The notes beneath the pieces are model-generated. The model was given only the letters and a program-made list of their open reading frames with translations, searched no databases and was not told the origin of the DNA. From positions 1-46,195 of IMG/VR virus record IMGVR_UViG_3300033993_001896: a DNA stretch of 46,195 nucleotides. One strand, given 5' to 3'. This document shows positions 29,181 through 37,762 of this stretch, in pieces (within the stretch, counting starts at the first letter, position 1; the number at the start of each line of letters is the position of its first letter). The DNA comes from a virus. Made by a program: the position numbers and the translations under genes.

Positions 29181-29643
29181 CACGCTCCTCGCGATGAAGC
29201 AGGAGGGCGAGCAGCGAATAACTCGCGAGGTCGAAGAGATTGTCTTCAAGCGATTCGTTCTCCAGCCGCCCGGTGGCGTTGTACGCGGCGAGCCGCGTCA
29301 CCTTGTCGCTCAATCGAACCATCGCACCTTTCCACGACGGGATGCCCACGAACCGCGCCCCGTTGCGAATGTTCGCGAGCGGGTCTTCGCCACTCGGGCA
29401 CCCGTAGTCGCGGCTCTTGCGGCGGTGCATCTCTTTGAGCGCGTCGCACAGATCGAAGAACTGCTGCGAGGTGGGATGCACGTCGCTCGATGCGAGCAGC
29501 GAATCCCCGATCAGCGGCTTCGGCGAGTCTTCGTCTTGCGGATCGTACCACTGCTCAGTCGATCGGCCCGCGGCGACTGCGGCGATCCTCGTCCCGACGG
29601 CCTGGCGGAGTGCGGCGTTTGCTTCTTGGAATGTCGTTGTCAT
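29173..29643 (-). CDS. MazG/DUF1599-like all-alpha protein
   Basis: A 156-residue protein whose C-terminal half fits an all-alpha nucleotide-pyrophosphatase-like fold: a helix ending HRRKSRDYG, then WKGAMVRLSDKVTRL and ESLEDNLFDLASYSLLALLL, where the acidic residues (E, ED, D) would bind metal. DUF1599 (also called Nmad1) is linked to phage nucleotide modification. It begins by ATGA overlap on the phosphoesterase. It may cleave unusual nucleotides. Family call moderate. Confidence 0.68.
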   Translation of the reverse strand: MTTTFQEANAALRQAVGTRIAAVAAGRSTEQWYDPQDEDSPKPLIGDSLLASSDVHPTSQQFFDLCDALKEMHRRKSRDYGCPSGEDPLANIRNGARFVGIPSWKGAMVRLSDKVTRLAAYNATGRLENESLEDNLFDLASYSLLALLLHREERDG

Positions 29644-30833
29644 GGTCTTCCTTTCGTTGGTGTCGATACGTGCATTGCGGTGAGGCCACCCTCGGGCGCG
29701 TAGATGAAAGTCTCCATGCACTGTCTAGTGTTCAAGAACCCGTGCGAAGCGTGCCAATCGTCGGGAGCGCAGAGCGACGGGGCGACGCGAGTCAGCACGC
29801 CGTCAATCGTCTCGATCGGTCGGCTCCACTCTGCCGCCGATGAGTGATAGTGCCCGGTGTGCCATTCGCGATACGGGCACTGTGCCCACTCTGCCGCTGC
29901 CTCGATCGCCATGATCTGCGGCAATCGTTTCTTTGCCTTGTGGCCGTGGGCGAAGCCCAGCAAGTTCTTCCCGTGAGCGACGTACTTCCGCCCGGTGTAC
30001 CGCTCCTCAACTCTCACGCGGCGGTCGTTGCGGAACCGCTCGAGCAAGATGCGGTGGAAAGCCCACGATAGAGTCTCGTCATGGTTGCCATGTACGAGCA
30101 CGACGTCGGTGGGGCACGTAGCGGCCGATCGATCCACGATGCCGAGCAACACGTCGCTCCCGACTTGGATCATTTTCTGGAGCCTGCCGTCACGTTCGAG
30201 CGGCGTGCCGCTGCTCGTCTCGGCCCGCTCGGCTCGATCGTAGTGGAATAGGTCGCCGAGAAAGGCGATCGTGCGGCGTGTGGGATTGTGGGAATCGCCC
30301 ACCGCCAAGAGTTCGCCGGCGGCACCGTGCACGACACGCTCGGCGATCGACACGTCCCAGTCGCCCGCGCCAGTTGTCTGCCCCCAGGCGTAATTCCCGA
30401 AATGAGTGTCAGCCACGCACAGCACTTGCCAAAGGCCGTCTCGCTTCGGTGACTTTACGCTTTTGGTTAGCGGCTTCCGCAGGCTTTTCGTCGCCGCGTC
30501 GATCATCGCCTGCACCACCTCGACGGTCGTCGGCCCGCCCCGGGGCTTGAGCCGCACCCAAACGCGATGCAGTTCGGTGACGGTGGGCTCGCCGTTGGCG
30601 TCAGCGGTCGCCACCTCCCATTTCGTCGCCTCGCTGGCGGCGACTTCGTATCGCGTCATATCGGCTTCGATATGCCGTAGCAGATCATCGACCGTCTTGA
30701 TCCGCCGGCTCGTGCTGCGGGCTTCAAGCGTCTCGCCGTCCTGCCGCTGCGTCACCTGTTCGGCGTCGGCTGCCGGCGAGGGTGGCGGGAGCTTTGCGGC
30801 GACTTCTTGTTTCAGCGTCTGCCGTCCAGCCAT
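29640..30833 (-). CDS. Calcineurin-like metallophosphoesterase
   Basis: A 397-residue protein. An N-terminal part (1-130) is unknown. The catalytic part has the full set: D142-T-H144 (CVADTHFG), G193/D194 (FLGDLFHYD), GNHD (249-252), a later GH (FAHGHKA, 297-298) and GHYH (327-330), supplying two metal ions. Related phage proteins include SbcD-like nucleases and protein phosphatases. It overlaps the small upstream gene by 22 bases. The active site is complete, the substrate unknown. Confidence 0.88.
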   Translation of the reverse strand: MAGRQTLKQEVAAKLPPPSPAADAEQVTQRQDGETLEARSTSRRIKTVDDLLRHIEADMTRYEVAASEATKWEVATADANGEPTVTELHRVWVRLKPRGGPTTVEVVQAMIDAATKSLRKPLTKSVKSPKRDGLWQVLCVADTHFGNYAWGQTTGAGDWDVSIAERVVHGAAGELLAVGDSHNPTRRTIAFLGDLFHYDRAERAETSSGTPLERDGRLQKMIQVGSDVLLGIVDRSAATCPTDVVLVHGNHDETLSWAFHRILLERFRNDRRVRVEERYTGRKYVAHGKNLLGFAHGHKAKKRLPQIMAIEAAAEWAQCPYREWHTGHYHSSAAEWSRPIETIDGVLTRVAPSLCAPDDWHASHGFLNTRQCMETFIYAPEGGLTAMHVSTPTKGRP

Positions 30834-31063
30834 GCGAGCACTCCTTGAACGCCAGAGGTCTGCCATCCACGAGACTTGCACGCTTCGATGATCGCCCGCG
30901 CATAAGCCCGCTTCTGGTGCCGCTGCGGATCGAACGCCGACCGCACCGCGTCGAGCTCGTCCCTCGCGTCATCTGGTAGCCGCGAATACCACGTGCCGAA
31001 TCCCGGCTTGCGGTTCTGCGAGAGCGTCAGCACTTCATCAAGCAACGCTGGCTTCCTTGCCAT
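30812..31063 (-). CDS. Small helical protein, possible DNA-binding
   Basis: An 83-residue protein (PALLDEVLTLSQNRKPGFGTWYSRLPDDARDEL, then RAYARAIIEACKSRGWQTSGVQGVLAWLDGRR). The second half fits a helix-turn-helix with a final aromatic turn. It sits between the zincin and the phosphoesterase and overlaps the latter. A small regulator or adaptor is plausible, as some small terminase-like proteins look similar, but no family is assigned. Confidence 0.6.
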   Translation of the reverse strand: MARKPALLDEVLTLSQNRKPGFGTWYSRLPDDARDELDAVRSAFDPQRHQKRAYARAIIEACKSRGWQTSGVQGVLAWLDGRR

Positions 31064-31066
31064 CTG

Positions 31067-31348
31067 TCACTCCTTCGGCGTGATCGTGTAGAGCATCTTC
31101 AGAACGCGCCGCTGCACACGCGCGAGTTCGGTGATCGCTTCCTCGCTGATGTTCGGGCCGAGCGCCGCGTGGGCGAGCTCGTGGAGGATCGTCTCGACTC
31201 GACTCCAGCCGCGAGCGTTCTCGTCAATCAGAATCCGCGGCTTCGCGGCACCGTCGAAGAACGTCCAGCCGGCGGCGTCACCCGTCAATTTTGTGAACCG
31301 GAGGAGCCATTTCTTGCCTTCGATCGTGATGTGGTGGTCGCTGGGCAT
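31067..31348 (-). CDS. Zincin-like metalloprotease (HELAH)
   Basis: A 93-residue protein with HELAHAALG, a classic HExxH zinc motif, followed by NISEEAITELARV whose Glu can be the third ligand, as in ImmA/IrrE and SprT-like families. The N-terminal half gives beta strands (KKWLLRFTKLTG). It is small for a protease. ImmA-type enzymes often cleave repressors, so a switch role is possible. Its start overlaps the upstream gene by 71 bases, which is more than usual here. Confidence 0.72.
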   Translation of the reverse strand: MPSDHHITIEGKKWLLRFTKLTGDAAGWTFFDGAAKPRILIDENARGWSRVETILHELAHAALGPNISEEAITELARVQRRVLKMLYTITPKE

Positions 31349-31763
31349 TGGCGGCCGCTTCCTTTCGCCGGGCGTTGGCGATCGCGCGTTTCACGAGCAA
31401 CCTACCGGCGGCGTCAAGGAAGGGCAGGCCGCGAGCTTCGGCCTCTGCTCGCATCACCGCGACCACCTCGTCGATCCGCTCTGGCCGGCTGCACTCGTCG
31501 CAACCCCAAGCGTCCATCTCAGCCGCCTTGGCACGGCAGGCGCAAGTTGGCGTGGGCGAGATGCCGAATCGCTTTAAGAGCGCGGCAAGCTGGGTGCCGG
31601 GGCCGCGATCAATGAGGGACGCAATCCTAGATACCGCTGGGTGCGACTCATCTAACTCAACTGAATTGGAATTTCCACGCACGATTGCTTGGTCGATTTC
31701 GTGAACAGAAATCCCAGATCGTAACGCTAGCCTATGCAACTCAACCGGATTTATGCGAATCAC
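31278..31763 (-). CDS. Hypothetical protein with CxC...CxxC
   Basis: A 161-residue protein starting at a GTG that overlaps the previous stop (GTGA, 31760-31763). It has an N-terminal helical part and a middle zinc-like set (TPTCACRAKAAEMDAWGCDECSRPERIDEVV), followed by a helix and a basic tail. The C-terminal end overlaps the zincin gene. The Cys layout suggests one metal. It sits at the end of the tail-fibre run. Function unknown. Confidence 0.62.
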   Translation of the reverse strand: MIRINPVELHRLALRSGISVHEIDQAIVRGNSNSVELDESHPAVSRIASLIDRGPGTQLAALLKRFGISPTPTCACRAKAAEMDAWGCDECSRPERIDEVVAVMRAEAEARGLPFLDAAGRLLVKRAIANARRKEAAANAQRPPHHDRRQEMAPPVHKIDG

Positions 31764-32605
31764 GGCAAATTACTGGCCGCCGGGCCAAGCGGAGGAAATA
31801 AAAATTCATTCAACCCAACACTATAGATTCCAAGAATATCCATCTGGATTTCTTGGTATCGTTTTTTCAGAGTTGGGAACGGGTCGTAGTATGAATAAAC
31901 GTCGGCTTTTGCGTACAACCTTACAGGCCACGTCGTTCCTGTTCGACTTGTGCTGCTTACTGAAGCGCTACCGCTGCCGGACTGAGTCAGAGAAACACTC
32001 TGGCCGAGCACGTTTGTTGCCGAGAACGTGTATTCAGTGTTGTATTCACCACGTCCAAACGACCAAAACGTACTAAAAGTGTTTGTGATAGTTCCCGAAA
32101 AACTCTTATTGTACAAACAAGATTGAATGATTAGAGGGCAGCTAATTGCGCCCATTCGTAGCTTAAATGCTGCGGACGACTGGCGGCGAAACCCTGGGAG
32201 GGAGTTAATGGTGCATTCAAATCTAGTAAACGTAATTCGGTTGGTATCAAAGTCGGACCCCCAAACAGGAAACCACGGCCACGCAGTTCCGGGCGTCTGC
32301 GGGATTGAATCCTGGTAGTAGGTTACTTCCTCCGATGCGTAAACATCAGGACAAAATGACTGCGGCCCGCCTTGTGTCCGGCTCCTAAATGGCGAAACAA
32401 GGTAATTAACAGGCCCGGCGGAAGTCTGGTAGCCAGAGAAACCAGGGTGCGCAGTTAATCCATTTCCGGCCGGACGTTCAGGAAACGATCCATCCAGCCC
32501 GTCTACGATCGAATATGCCAGCACAACGCCGTCGGTGGGAGCTTGTGGCTCGCAAATTCCAGTTGACCCGCAACACGGCGAACATAAAGCACCAAGCATT
32601 GCCAT
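31760..32605 (-). CDS. Putative tail fibre / receptor-side protein
   Basis: A 281-residue protein with a Cys-rich start (MAMLGALCSPCCGSTGIC) and a beta-rich body (Ser/Thr/Tyr/Phe-heavy, repeated short strands such as SGSGSASVSSTSRTGTTW). The DNA is visibly more A/T-rich than its neighbours. It lies at the distal end of the tail operon. Composition and position fit a tail-tip or fibre protein, the type of gene that is swapped between phages. No family match. Tail role inferred. Confidence 0.65.
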   Translation of the reverse strand: MAMLGALCSPCCGSTGICEPQAPTDGVVLAYSIVDGLDGSFPERPAGNGLTAHPGFSGYQTSAGPVNYLVSPFRSRTQGGPQSFCPDVYASEEVTYYQDSIPQTPGTAWPWFPVWGSDFDTNRITFTRFECTINSLPGFRRQSSAAFKLRMGAISCPLIIQSCLYNKSFSGTITNTFSTFWSFGRGEYNTEYTFSATNVLGQSVSLTQSGSGSASVSSTSRTGTTWPVRLYAKADVYSYYDPFPTLKKRYQEIQMDILGIYSVGLNEFLFPPLGPAASNLP

Positions 32606-32606
32606 A

Positions 32607-32954
32607 TCAGCACTGTGCGGCGATGAGATACCACGCCGTCCCGTCTTTGGCTATTGCACAATTGCGGAAAGTGGAAGTTGCTGTCGTGCCGGTCAGGGCG
32701 GCAAAGAGATTGGTGGCCACAGCCGTGTTCGGCGTGGCCGTCTGATTGCGGAACGTCACCGTCTTCGTGGCGTTGATCGACCACGCGCCGGTGAACGTCG
32801 CTACGCGGAAGACCTTCTGCTTCCTCGCGTCGAACAGCGGCTCAAACGACAGCGGCCTCGCAGCCGGCGACGCGAGCTCCGCCGCACGCACCACGTTGGC
32901 GATCCGCTCGGCGCTCTCGCGTGTGAACTGCGTAGGGTCGCGTGGCCTCGTCAT
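32607..32954 (-). CDS. Tail-associated protein
   Basis: A 115-residue protein that starts at the ATG overlapping the upstream stop (ATGA, 32951-32954). After an N-terminal helical part (REPTQ-type segment ending ERIANVVRAAELASP), the C-terminal half (about 60-115) has a beta pattern (KTVTFRNQTATPNTAVATNLFAAL, then STFRNCAIAKDGTAWYLIAAQC) of the kind found in fibre accessory proteins. It leads directly into the A/T-rich fibre gene. Specific role unknown. Confidence 0.62.
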   Translation of the reverse strand: MTRPRDPTQFTRESAERIANVVRAAELASPAARPLSFEPLFDARKQKVFRVATFTGAWSINATKTVTFRNQTATPNTAVATNLFAALTGTTATSTFRNCAIAKDGTAWYLIAAQC

Positions 32955-33847
32955 GGAGGCGACCCGAAGAGCGTCGTGAAGTTGGTTCGCGGATTCACGC
33001 GGCGAGTAAGGATGGCAGGGTTGCCGGTGAGGTTCTGCATCCCGCTGCCGTTGAGTGCAATCGGATTCGGCGACGGCACCCACTCGGCGTTCTGAAAATC
33101 AAACACCATGCCGCGTCGCTTCTGGCCGCCGTCGATGAAGTTGAAGCCAACGTCGGGAATCAAGAGATTATGGCTCGACTGCCGGTAGAGCAGGCTCGCA
33201 GTCGAAGCGTAGTAGGAATACATGACATTGCTCACCATCTCAGTCGTGTAGGTCGCCTCAACCGCCGCGACCTTCACAGTGTCGATTCCGCAGCCGAGGA
33301 ACTCCGCATTGTTCAAGTGGTTCTGCGCAGCGAGCCAGAGGTTCGGGTACGTGGCGAAGTTCTGCTGAACCTTGATCCGCACCATCGACTCTACAGTCGT
33401 GAGCCCAGGGAAAAAATCAAACGCGGAGTTTGTGAGCGGCTTGTCGGGCGGGAACGACGCGTTCGCGTCGTAGTACGCGAGAGCCGGGATCTCGCCCGGC
33501 TGCGACTCAAACGACCACACGGCGGCGCGGGCCGCCGGGGCGAGGAGATCTTCGGCTCTCACGAATCCATACTCGCCGATCACTTCGAGTTTATAGGGAT
33601 CATCCTCGAATCGTTCGTTGACGATGATCTTCCGCAGCCCGAGTGCCGTGTGAACCGGGTGGAGCGCATTGAACGCGCCGCCGGCAGTCGCGGTGAGGAT
33701 CGTTGCAATGTCGGGCGGCCCGTTGTTCGTGAGTGTGTCGTCGCTTAGATTGCACACCCAGCGACGCCGAGCGGCCCCGCCGGTCGAGCCAACTTCGTTC
33801 TCAAACGTGCGGGCAAGTTCGCGAGTGGAGAGGATTGTGCCTGGCAT
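32951..33847 (-). CDS. Tail tip / virion structural protein
   Basis: A 298-residue protein directly after the tape-measure gene, the usual place of the distal tail or tail-hub protein. The sequence mixes beta strands (MVRIKVQQNFATYPNLW, AAVEATYTTEMVSNVMYSYYA) with aromatic residues and no membrane span. DGGQKRRGMVFDFQNAEW and GNPAILTRRVNP are near the end. I recognise no named family; structural role is inferred from synteny and length. Confidence 0.68.
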   Translation of the reverse strand: MPGTILSTRELARTFENEVGSTGGAARRRWVCNLSDDTLTNNGPPDIATILTATAGGAFNALHPVHTALGLRKIIVNERFEDDPYKLEVIGEYGFVRAEDLLAPAARAAVWSFESQPGEIPALAYYDANASFPPDKPLTNSAFDFFPGLTTVESMVRIKVQQNFATYPNLWLAAQNHLNNAEFLGCGIDTVKVAAVEATYTTEMVSNVMYSYYASTASLLYRQSSHNLLIPDVGFNFIDGGQKRRGMVFDFQNAEWVPSPNPIALNGSGMQNLTGNPAILTRRVNPRTNFTTLFGSPP

Positions 33848-33850
33848 AAA

Positions 33851-36800
33851 TCACCCGAGTGCCGCGCCGCCGACGATGGCGACGGGCGAGTTGAAGTAGT
33901 TTGATGCCGCTTGGCTGATGCCTTGCGCGATGAGGTTGAGTTGCTTCGTCTGAAGCCGCGACTCCACGAGCGCCGGGTCGATGCCCTGGCTCGCCACGTC
34001 GAGGAGGAGTTGCTGCCCTTCCGCCGTCCGAATATCCGCGGTGTTCGCAAGTTGGTTCGTCGGCGTGAGGAGTCTTTCCAACTTCGCCGCCTGCTCTGCG
34101 GCTGCTGCGGCGTTGGCGGCGAGGGCTTGGTTCGCCCCTGCGTATGTGTCGTTGAACGACTTCAAGAAGTTGTCGTTCTGTTGCGTGACGAGATTCTGAA
34201 ATTGCTGGGCCGAGTTCAGTCCAGTAAGGAACTGCTGGCCGATCTGGTTTTGCTGGCGAAGTCGCCCATCGGCGAGTTGCTGCTCCTGCCGCTGCACACG
34301 CTCCAGTTCTCTGACGCGCGTCGCACCCGCGCGAGCCCCGCGGAGGTCGCCCGCCTCGCGAGCCTCTTCTAACTTCTTTCGCTCCTCGATCAGTTTCGCT
34401 TCGATCGCCTGGACGTTGGTCGCGGCTTGTTTCTTCCGCTTCTCCAGTTCCTCAGTCGCCTTGAGTTCGGCCTGCTGCCGAGCGTCAACGCCGTTTCGCA
34501 GGAACTCCTCGACCCGGGCGGCAGCGTCGAGGCGTTGCTGGAAGATATCGCGTTGCTGGGCGACCTCGCGTTCGTAGGTCTCGCGGGTAAGGATGCCGTC
34601 TCGAACCTGCTCCTGCGCCCGGGCGATGCCTTCCTTGAGTTGCTGGGCAGCGATGGCACCAGCGTTTCCAAACTCTGCGGCCTTGTTAACGAGATCGACG
34701 ATGCCCTTGTTCGTCTCTTCAAATGTCTTTGAGAAGCTCGCTGAGAAACCTTGCTCGGCTGCCTGCTGCTGCTCTTCGAGCGACGCCTGCAACTGGTCAA
34801 TCTGAGCCCGGCGACTCAGGGCTGCGTCAGTCCGCGCCGCGTCTTGGGCATCGCGGGCGGCGTCGATCTCGCCTTGGACTCGGACTTGCTCTCGCTCCAG
34901 GGCAGCCAAGTCTTCGGCGATCTTTTGCTGTGCGTCGTTCGTCTTCAAGAGGTTGTCGATTCGCTTGCCGTCCTCGTCGGCTTGCTTTGTGGCAGCCTCG
35001 GCCGCATCTTGCCGCAGTGTGAGCTCCTGGTCGATCGACGTGTTCACGAACCGCTGGGCTTCCTCAATTCGCTTGATCTCCTCTTCAGTCATGTTCAGCG
35101 GATCGACCACTGAAGCGACCACCGCCTCAAACTGCCGCATTGCGTCAGTGATCCGGCTGCTCTCGACCGTGATGCCGTTAAAGAATGAGTCGAAGCGATC
35201 GCGAGTCTCTTCGATGTTTGTCTCAATCTGGAACTGCGGAGAACGCTCACGTTCAACCCGCGCCCGCAATGATTGCATGAACGTGGTTGCGGCCCCGGTC
35301 GCTGCCGCCTCTTGCTCCGCGGCGTTTCCAAAAACGGCCTGCGTGGTGCCGTCGATGATTTGTTGCCCGGCTGCCTCAAGTTCGGCAAGGTTTTGCTGGA
35401 GTTGATCGTTGGCGTTCGTTTGCAGATCCCGCCCAAAGTTTTCGAGGTCGGTGCTGACGTAACTGCCAATGCCTTCAAGCACTTTGCCCAAGGCAACCGC
35501 GATGCCGTTTCCGATAATCTGGAACGTGTTGAAGATCGCCTTGAACGTGCCACTCAAGGCATCAAGAACGCCGGTCACAGTCGTGAATGCGCTTCCTGCG
35601 TTTTCAAGTTGAACCGAGAATCCAGCGAACGATCCGACGAACTCATCGAAAATTCCTGCAAAATACTCGGCACCCTGAAGCAGCACTTCAGTGATCGAGT
35701 TGGCAATCCCCGTGCCGCCCGCGCCGCCGGATCCGTCGAACGCTTCGACAAACTTCAAAAACTCCTCGGTCACTGATGTAACCGCCGGGGCCAGGTTGCC
35801 GATCACTTGCCCGACGATGCCGCTGACGGTCGCAGAAACAAGATCGAAGGCGTCGTTCATACTTGTGACGTTGTCGATCTGCGTCTGATCCACGATCACG
35901 CCGAGCCGATCCGCACGATCGCGGAGCTCCTCAAGGCTCGCTGCTCCATCGCGGAACAGCGGAGCCAGTGCGGCACCCTGCTTGCCAAAGACTTCGACAG
36001 ATGCGGCAGCACGGTCGGCAGCCGTTGGCAGTTGAGAAATGGCCGCGCCGATTGCGCTGAATTGCTGCTCTGGGGCAAGTGCCCGCAACTCCGCGACCGA
36101 CAGCCCGATGCCGCGAAGTGACTTGTCGAACGCGTCGCCCGGGTTCGCCTTGCCGATGTTCACGCCCAGTTTCTGGACCGCCGACCCGAACGCCTCGGTG
36201 TCTACGCCGGCCAACTTTGCCGCAAGCGAGTAGCCTTGGAGAGCTTCGACGTTTATGCCTGTTCGCTGCGAGAAATCATCCAGCGTGTTCAGCGAGGCGT
36301 TCACCGAAGTCACGAGCGATGTGATTTGACTCGTCGCGCTCGTGAACGCGTTGCTCAACAGTTGGAACCCATCGACCAGCACTCGACCGATCTCAATGGC
36401 GGCGAGCACCGAGACCTTTTTGTTGAGACTGTCGATGCTCTTGTCGGTGTTCGTGGCCGACTTGCCGACGTTGTCGAGGTCGCTTTTCGCGCGGGCCGCT
36501 GCCCGGTTGAACTGCTCCTGGGAAAGCCGCCCGGCCTCAAGGTGCCCGCGAAGCTCTTGCACTTGTTGATCGTACCGCTCTTGCGGCGTGAGGTTGGCCT
36601 GGATGATGCGGGCCGCAGAAGCGAGGGCCGACGCGCGAGCCTGTTCCGCCTTGGCTGCCGCTGCGTTTGCGCCGCTGGCTTCGGCAGACGCGCGAGCGTA
36701 TGTGTCCTCCGAGATTGCGCCGGCCTCAAGAAGATTCGACAGGCGTTGCAGCGTCTCCGCTCGCCGGTCCTCTTCGGTTCGATACTGCTCGGTGACACGG

Positions 36801-37108
36801 GCACCTTCCGCGAACGTGTCCGCAAGGGCGGCAGCCTCGGCACGAATCGCCGCGAAGCCGTCGGCGAACTGCTGCCCGTTGATTGCCCTGTCTTCAAGGG
36901 CTCGCGTCAGCGCGTCAATCTCTGCTTGAAACCGCTGCTGCACTTCTGCCGCAGCGGCGCTCGACTGAGAGAATCTGTCGAAAACGCCGGTGACTTTCGC
37001 CGCTTCGCGATCGAGCCCCTGCAACGCCCTCTCGACGGTCGTGAGCTGGCGCGGGACGCCGCTCGCGTCCGCGTTGATCTTCAGCGCTAGCCCGAGGATC
37101 GTCGCCAT
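33851..37108 (-). CDS. Tail tape measure protein
   Basis: At 1085 residues it is the largest protein of the window. It begins one base after the chaperone fusion stop. Long Glu/Gln/Ala-rich coiled coils (repeated AEQQ, QIDQLQASLEEQQ, RELERVQRQEQQ) flank a central hydrophobic stretch near residues 440-560 rich in Gly, Ala and Phe. This is the tape-measure pattern, and length sets tail length (about 1.5 angstroms per residue, so near 160 nm). No lytic transglycosylase motif was seen. Call firm from size, composition and place. Confidence 0.9.
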   Translation of the reverse strand: MATILGLALKINADASGVPRQLTTVERALQGLDREAAKVTGVFDRFSQSSAAAAEVQQRFQAEIDALTRALEDRAINGQQFADGFAAIRAEAAALADTFAEGARVTEQYRTEEDRRAETLQRLSNLLEAGAISEDTYARASAEASGANAAAAKAEQARASALASAARIIQANLTPQERYDQQVQELRGHLEAGRLSQEQFNRAAARAKSDLDNVGKSATNTDKSIDSLNKKVSVLAAIEIGRVLVDGFQLLSNAFTSATSQITSLVTSVNASLNTLDDFSQRTGINVEALQGYSLAAKLAGVDTEAFGSAVQKLGVNIGKANPGDAFDKSLRGIGLSVAELRALAPEQQFSAIGAAISQLPTAADRAAASVEVFGKQGAALAPLFRDGAASLEELRDRADRLGVIVDQTQIDNVTSMNDAFDLVSATVSGIVGQVIGNLAPAVTSVTEEFLKFVEAFDGSGGAGGTGIANSITEVLLQGAEYFAGIFDEFVGSFAGFSVQLENAGSAFTTVTGVLDALSGTFKAIFNTFQIIGNGIAVALGKVLEGIGSYVSTDLENFGRDLQTNANDQLQQNLAELEAAGQQIIDGTTQAVFGNAAEQEAAATGAATTFMQSLRARVERERSPQFQIETNIEETRDRFDSFFNGITVESSRITDAMRQFEAVVASVVDPLNMTEEEIKRIEEAQRFVNTSIDQELTLRQDAAEAATKQADEDGKRIDNLLKTNDAQQKIAEDLAALEREQVRVQGEIDAARDAQDAARTDAALSRRAQIDQLQASLEEQQQAAEQGFSASFSKTFEETNKGIVDLVNKAAEFGNAGAIAAQQLKEGIARAQEQVRDGILTRETYEREVAQQRDIFQQRLDAAARVEEFLRNGVDARQQAELKATEELEKRKKQAATNVQAIEAKLIEERKKLEEAREAGDLRGARAGATRVRELERVQRQEQQLADGRLRQQNQIGQQFLTGLNSAQQFQNLVTQQNDNFLKSFNDTYAGANQALAANAAAAAEQAAKLERLLTPTNQLANTADIRTAEGQQLLLDVASQGIDPALVESRLQTKQLNLIAQGISQAASNYFNSPVAIVGGAALG

Positions 37109-37109
37109 C

Positions 37110-37762
37110 TCACTCCGCTCCGAGTTGCTGCATCAAGTCCATGAGGACGTCGCGGGCTTGAACCTCATGCTGCGGTGCCGGCTCGATCGGAATGAAGTCT
37201 GAAGGCTTCGGGGCTTTCCCTTTCGGCGCGTGCGGCGCGAGTAACGCCGACACGATCAAGCCCGTCTCTGCCCAAGGGTTTCCGATCGCTTCGTAGTACC
37301 GCGTATAAGCCATCCACTCCGCGAGTTCTTGTGAATCCATTCGTCGTGCTAGTTCACCGACCGTCATCTTTAGGTGTCCCGCCAGCCGGAACATGAACCG
37401 ACGAACTGGCGAGACGTTTAGCCTTTTCCCAGTTCTTCGACATCCGCCTCCGACATTGCGTTGTGGCGGATCGCCGCGTCGAACAGGCGAGCCATTACCG
37501 CACCGCTCTTCTGGCCGAGCTTCTCGATCTGCTCCTTCGTGAAGAGGAGGTCGCCCTTCTCGTCGCACAGAAGCCGCACGAGGTACTCGGTGCGAAAGTT
37601 CGCCACGCCGCTGTCCTTCTTGCCGATCCACATCCGCTCGTAGGCGTCGCGTTCCGCGACGCTCATCACACGGATGAACACCGAGCCGCCCCATTCCTTC
37701 ACCTTGACTTCCTTCAAGCCAAGGTCATCCGCCGCGAGAATCTGTTCAGCCGAGAGTGCCAT
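37110..37762 (-). CDS. Tail assembly chaperone fusion (GT) by -1 frameshift
   Basis: A 217-residue product expected when ribosomes slip back one base at the heptamer G_GGA_AAA (37424-37430) near the end of the shorter chaperone gene. Residues 1-113 equal the short product; the added 104 residues read RLNVSPVRRFMFRL... and include VGELARRMDSQELAEWMAYTRYYEAIGN, typical of GpT-like extensions. The stop lies one base before the tape measure, exactly as in lambda GT. The extension would contact the tape measure and tail tube. Frameshift inferred from sequence. Confidence 0.82.
37380..37430 (-). promoter_or_regulatory. Programmed -1 frameshift site
   Basis: Slippery heptamer GGGAAAA (37424-37430, read 0-frame CT G GGA AAA G) occurs two codons before the stop TAA. 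Twelve bases downstream CGCCAG (37406-37411) can pair with CTGGCG (37380-37385), forming a stem-loop that may stimulate slippage. Lambda uses G_GGA_AAG at the same place in gene G. Confidence 0.78.
37418..37762 (-). CDS. Tail assembly chaperone (short form, GpG-like)
   Basis: A 114-residue soluble helical protein: AEQILAADDLGLKEVKVKEWG, ERDAYERMWIGKKDSG, NFRTEYLVRLLCDEKGDLLFTKEQIEKLG. This looks like the GpG-like phage tail assembly chaperone family. It sits between the tail tube and the tape measure, as is usual in siphoviruses. Its C-terminal EELGKG holds the frameshift site, giving a longer form. It keeps the tape measure soluble until tail assembly. Starts at ATG 37762 directly after the previous gene. 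Confidence 0.82.
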   Translation of the reverse strand: MALSAEQILAADDLGLKEVKVKEWGGSVFIRVMSVAERDAYERMWIGKKDSGVANFRTEYLVRLLCDEKGDLLFTKEQIEKLGQKSGAVMARLFDAAIRHNAMSEADVEELGKG

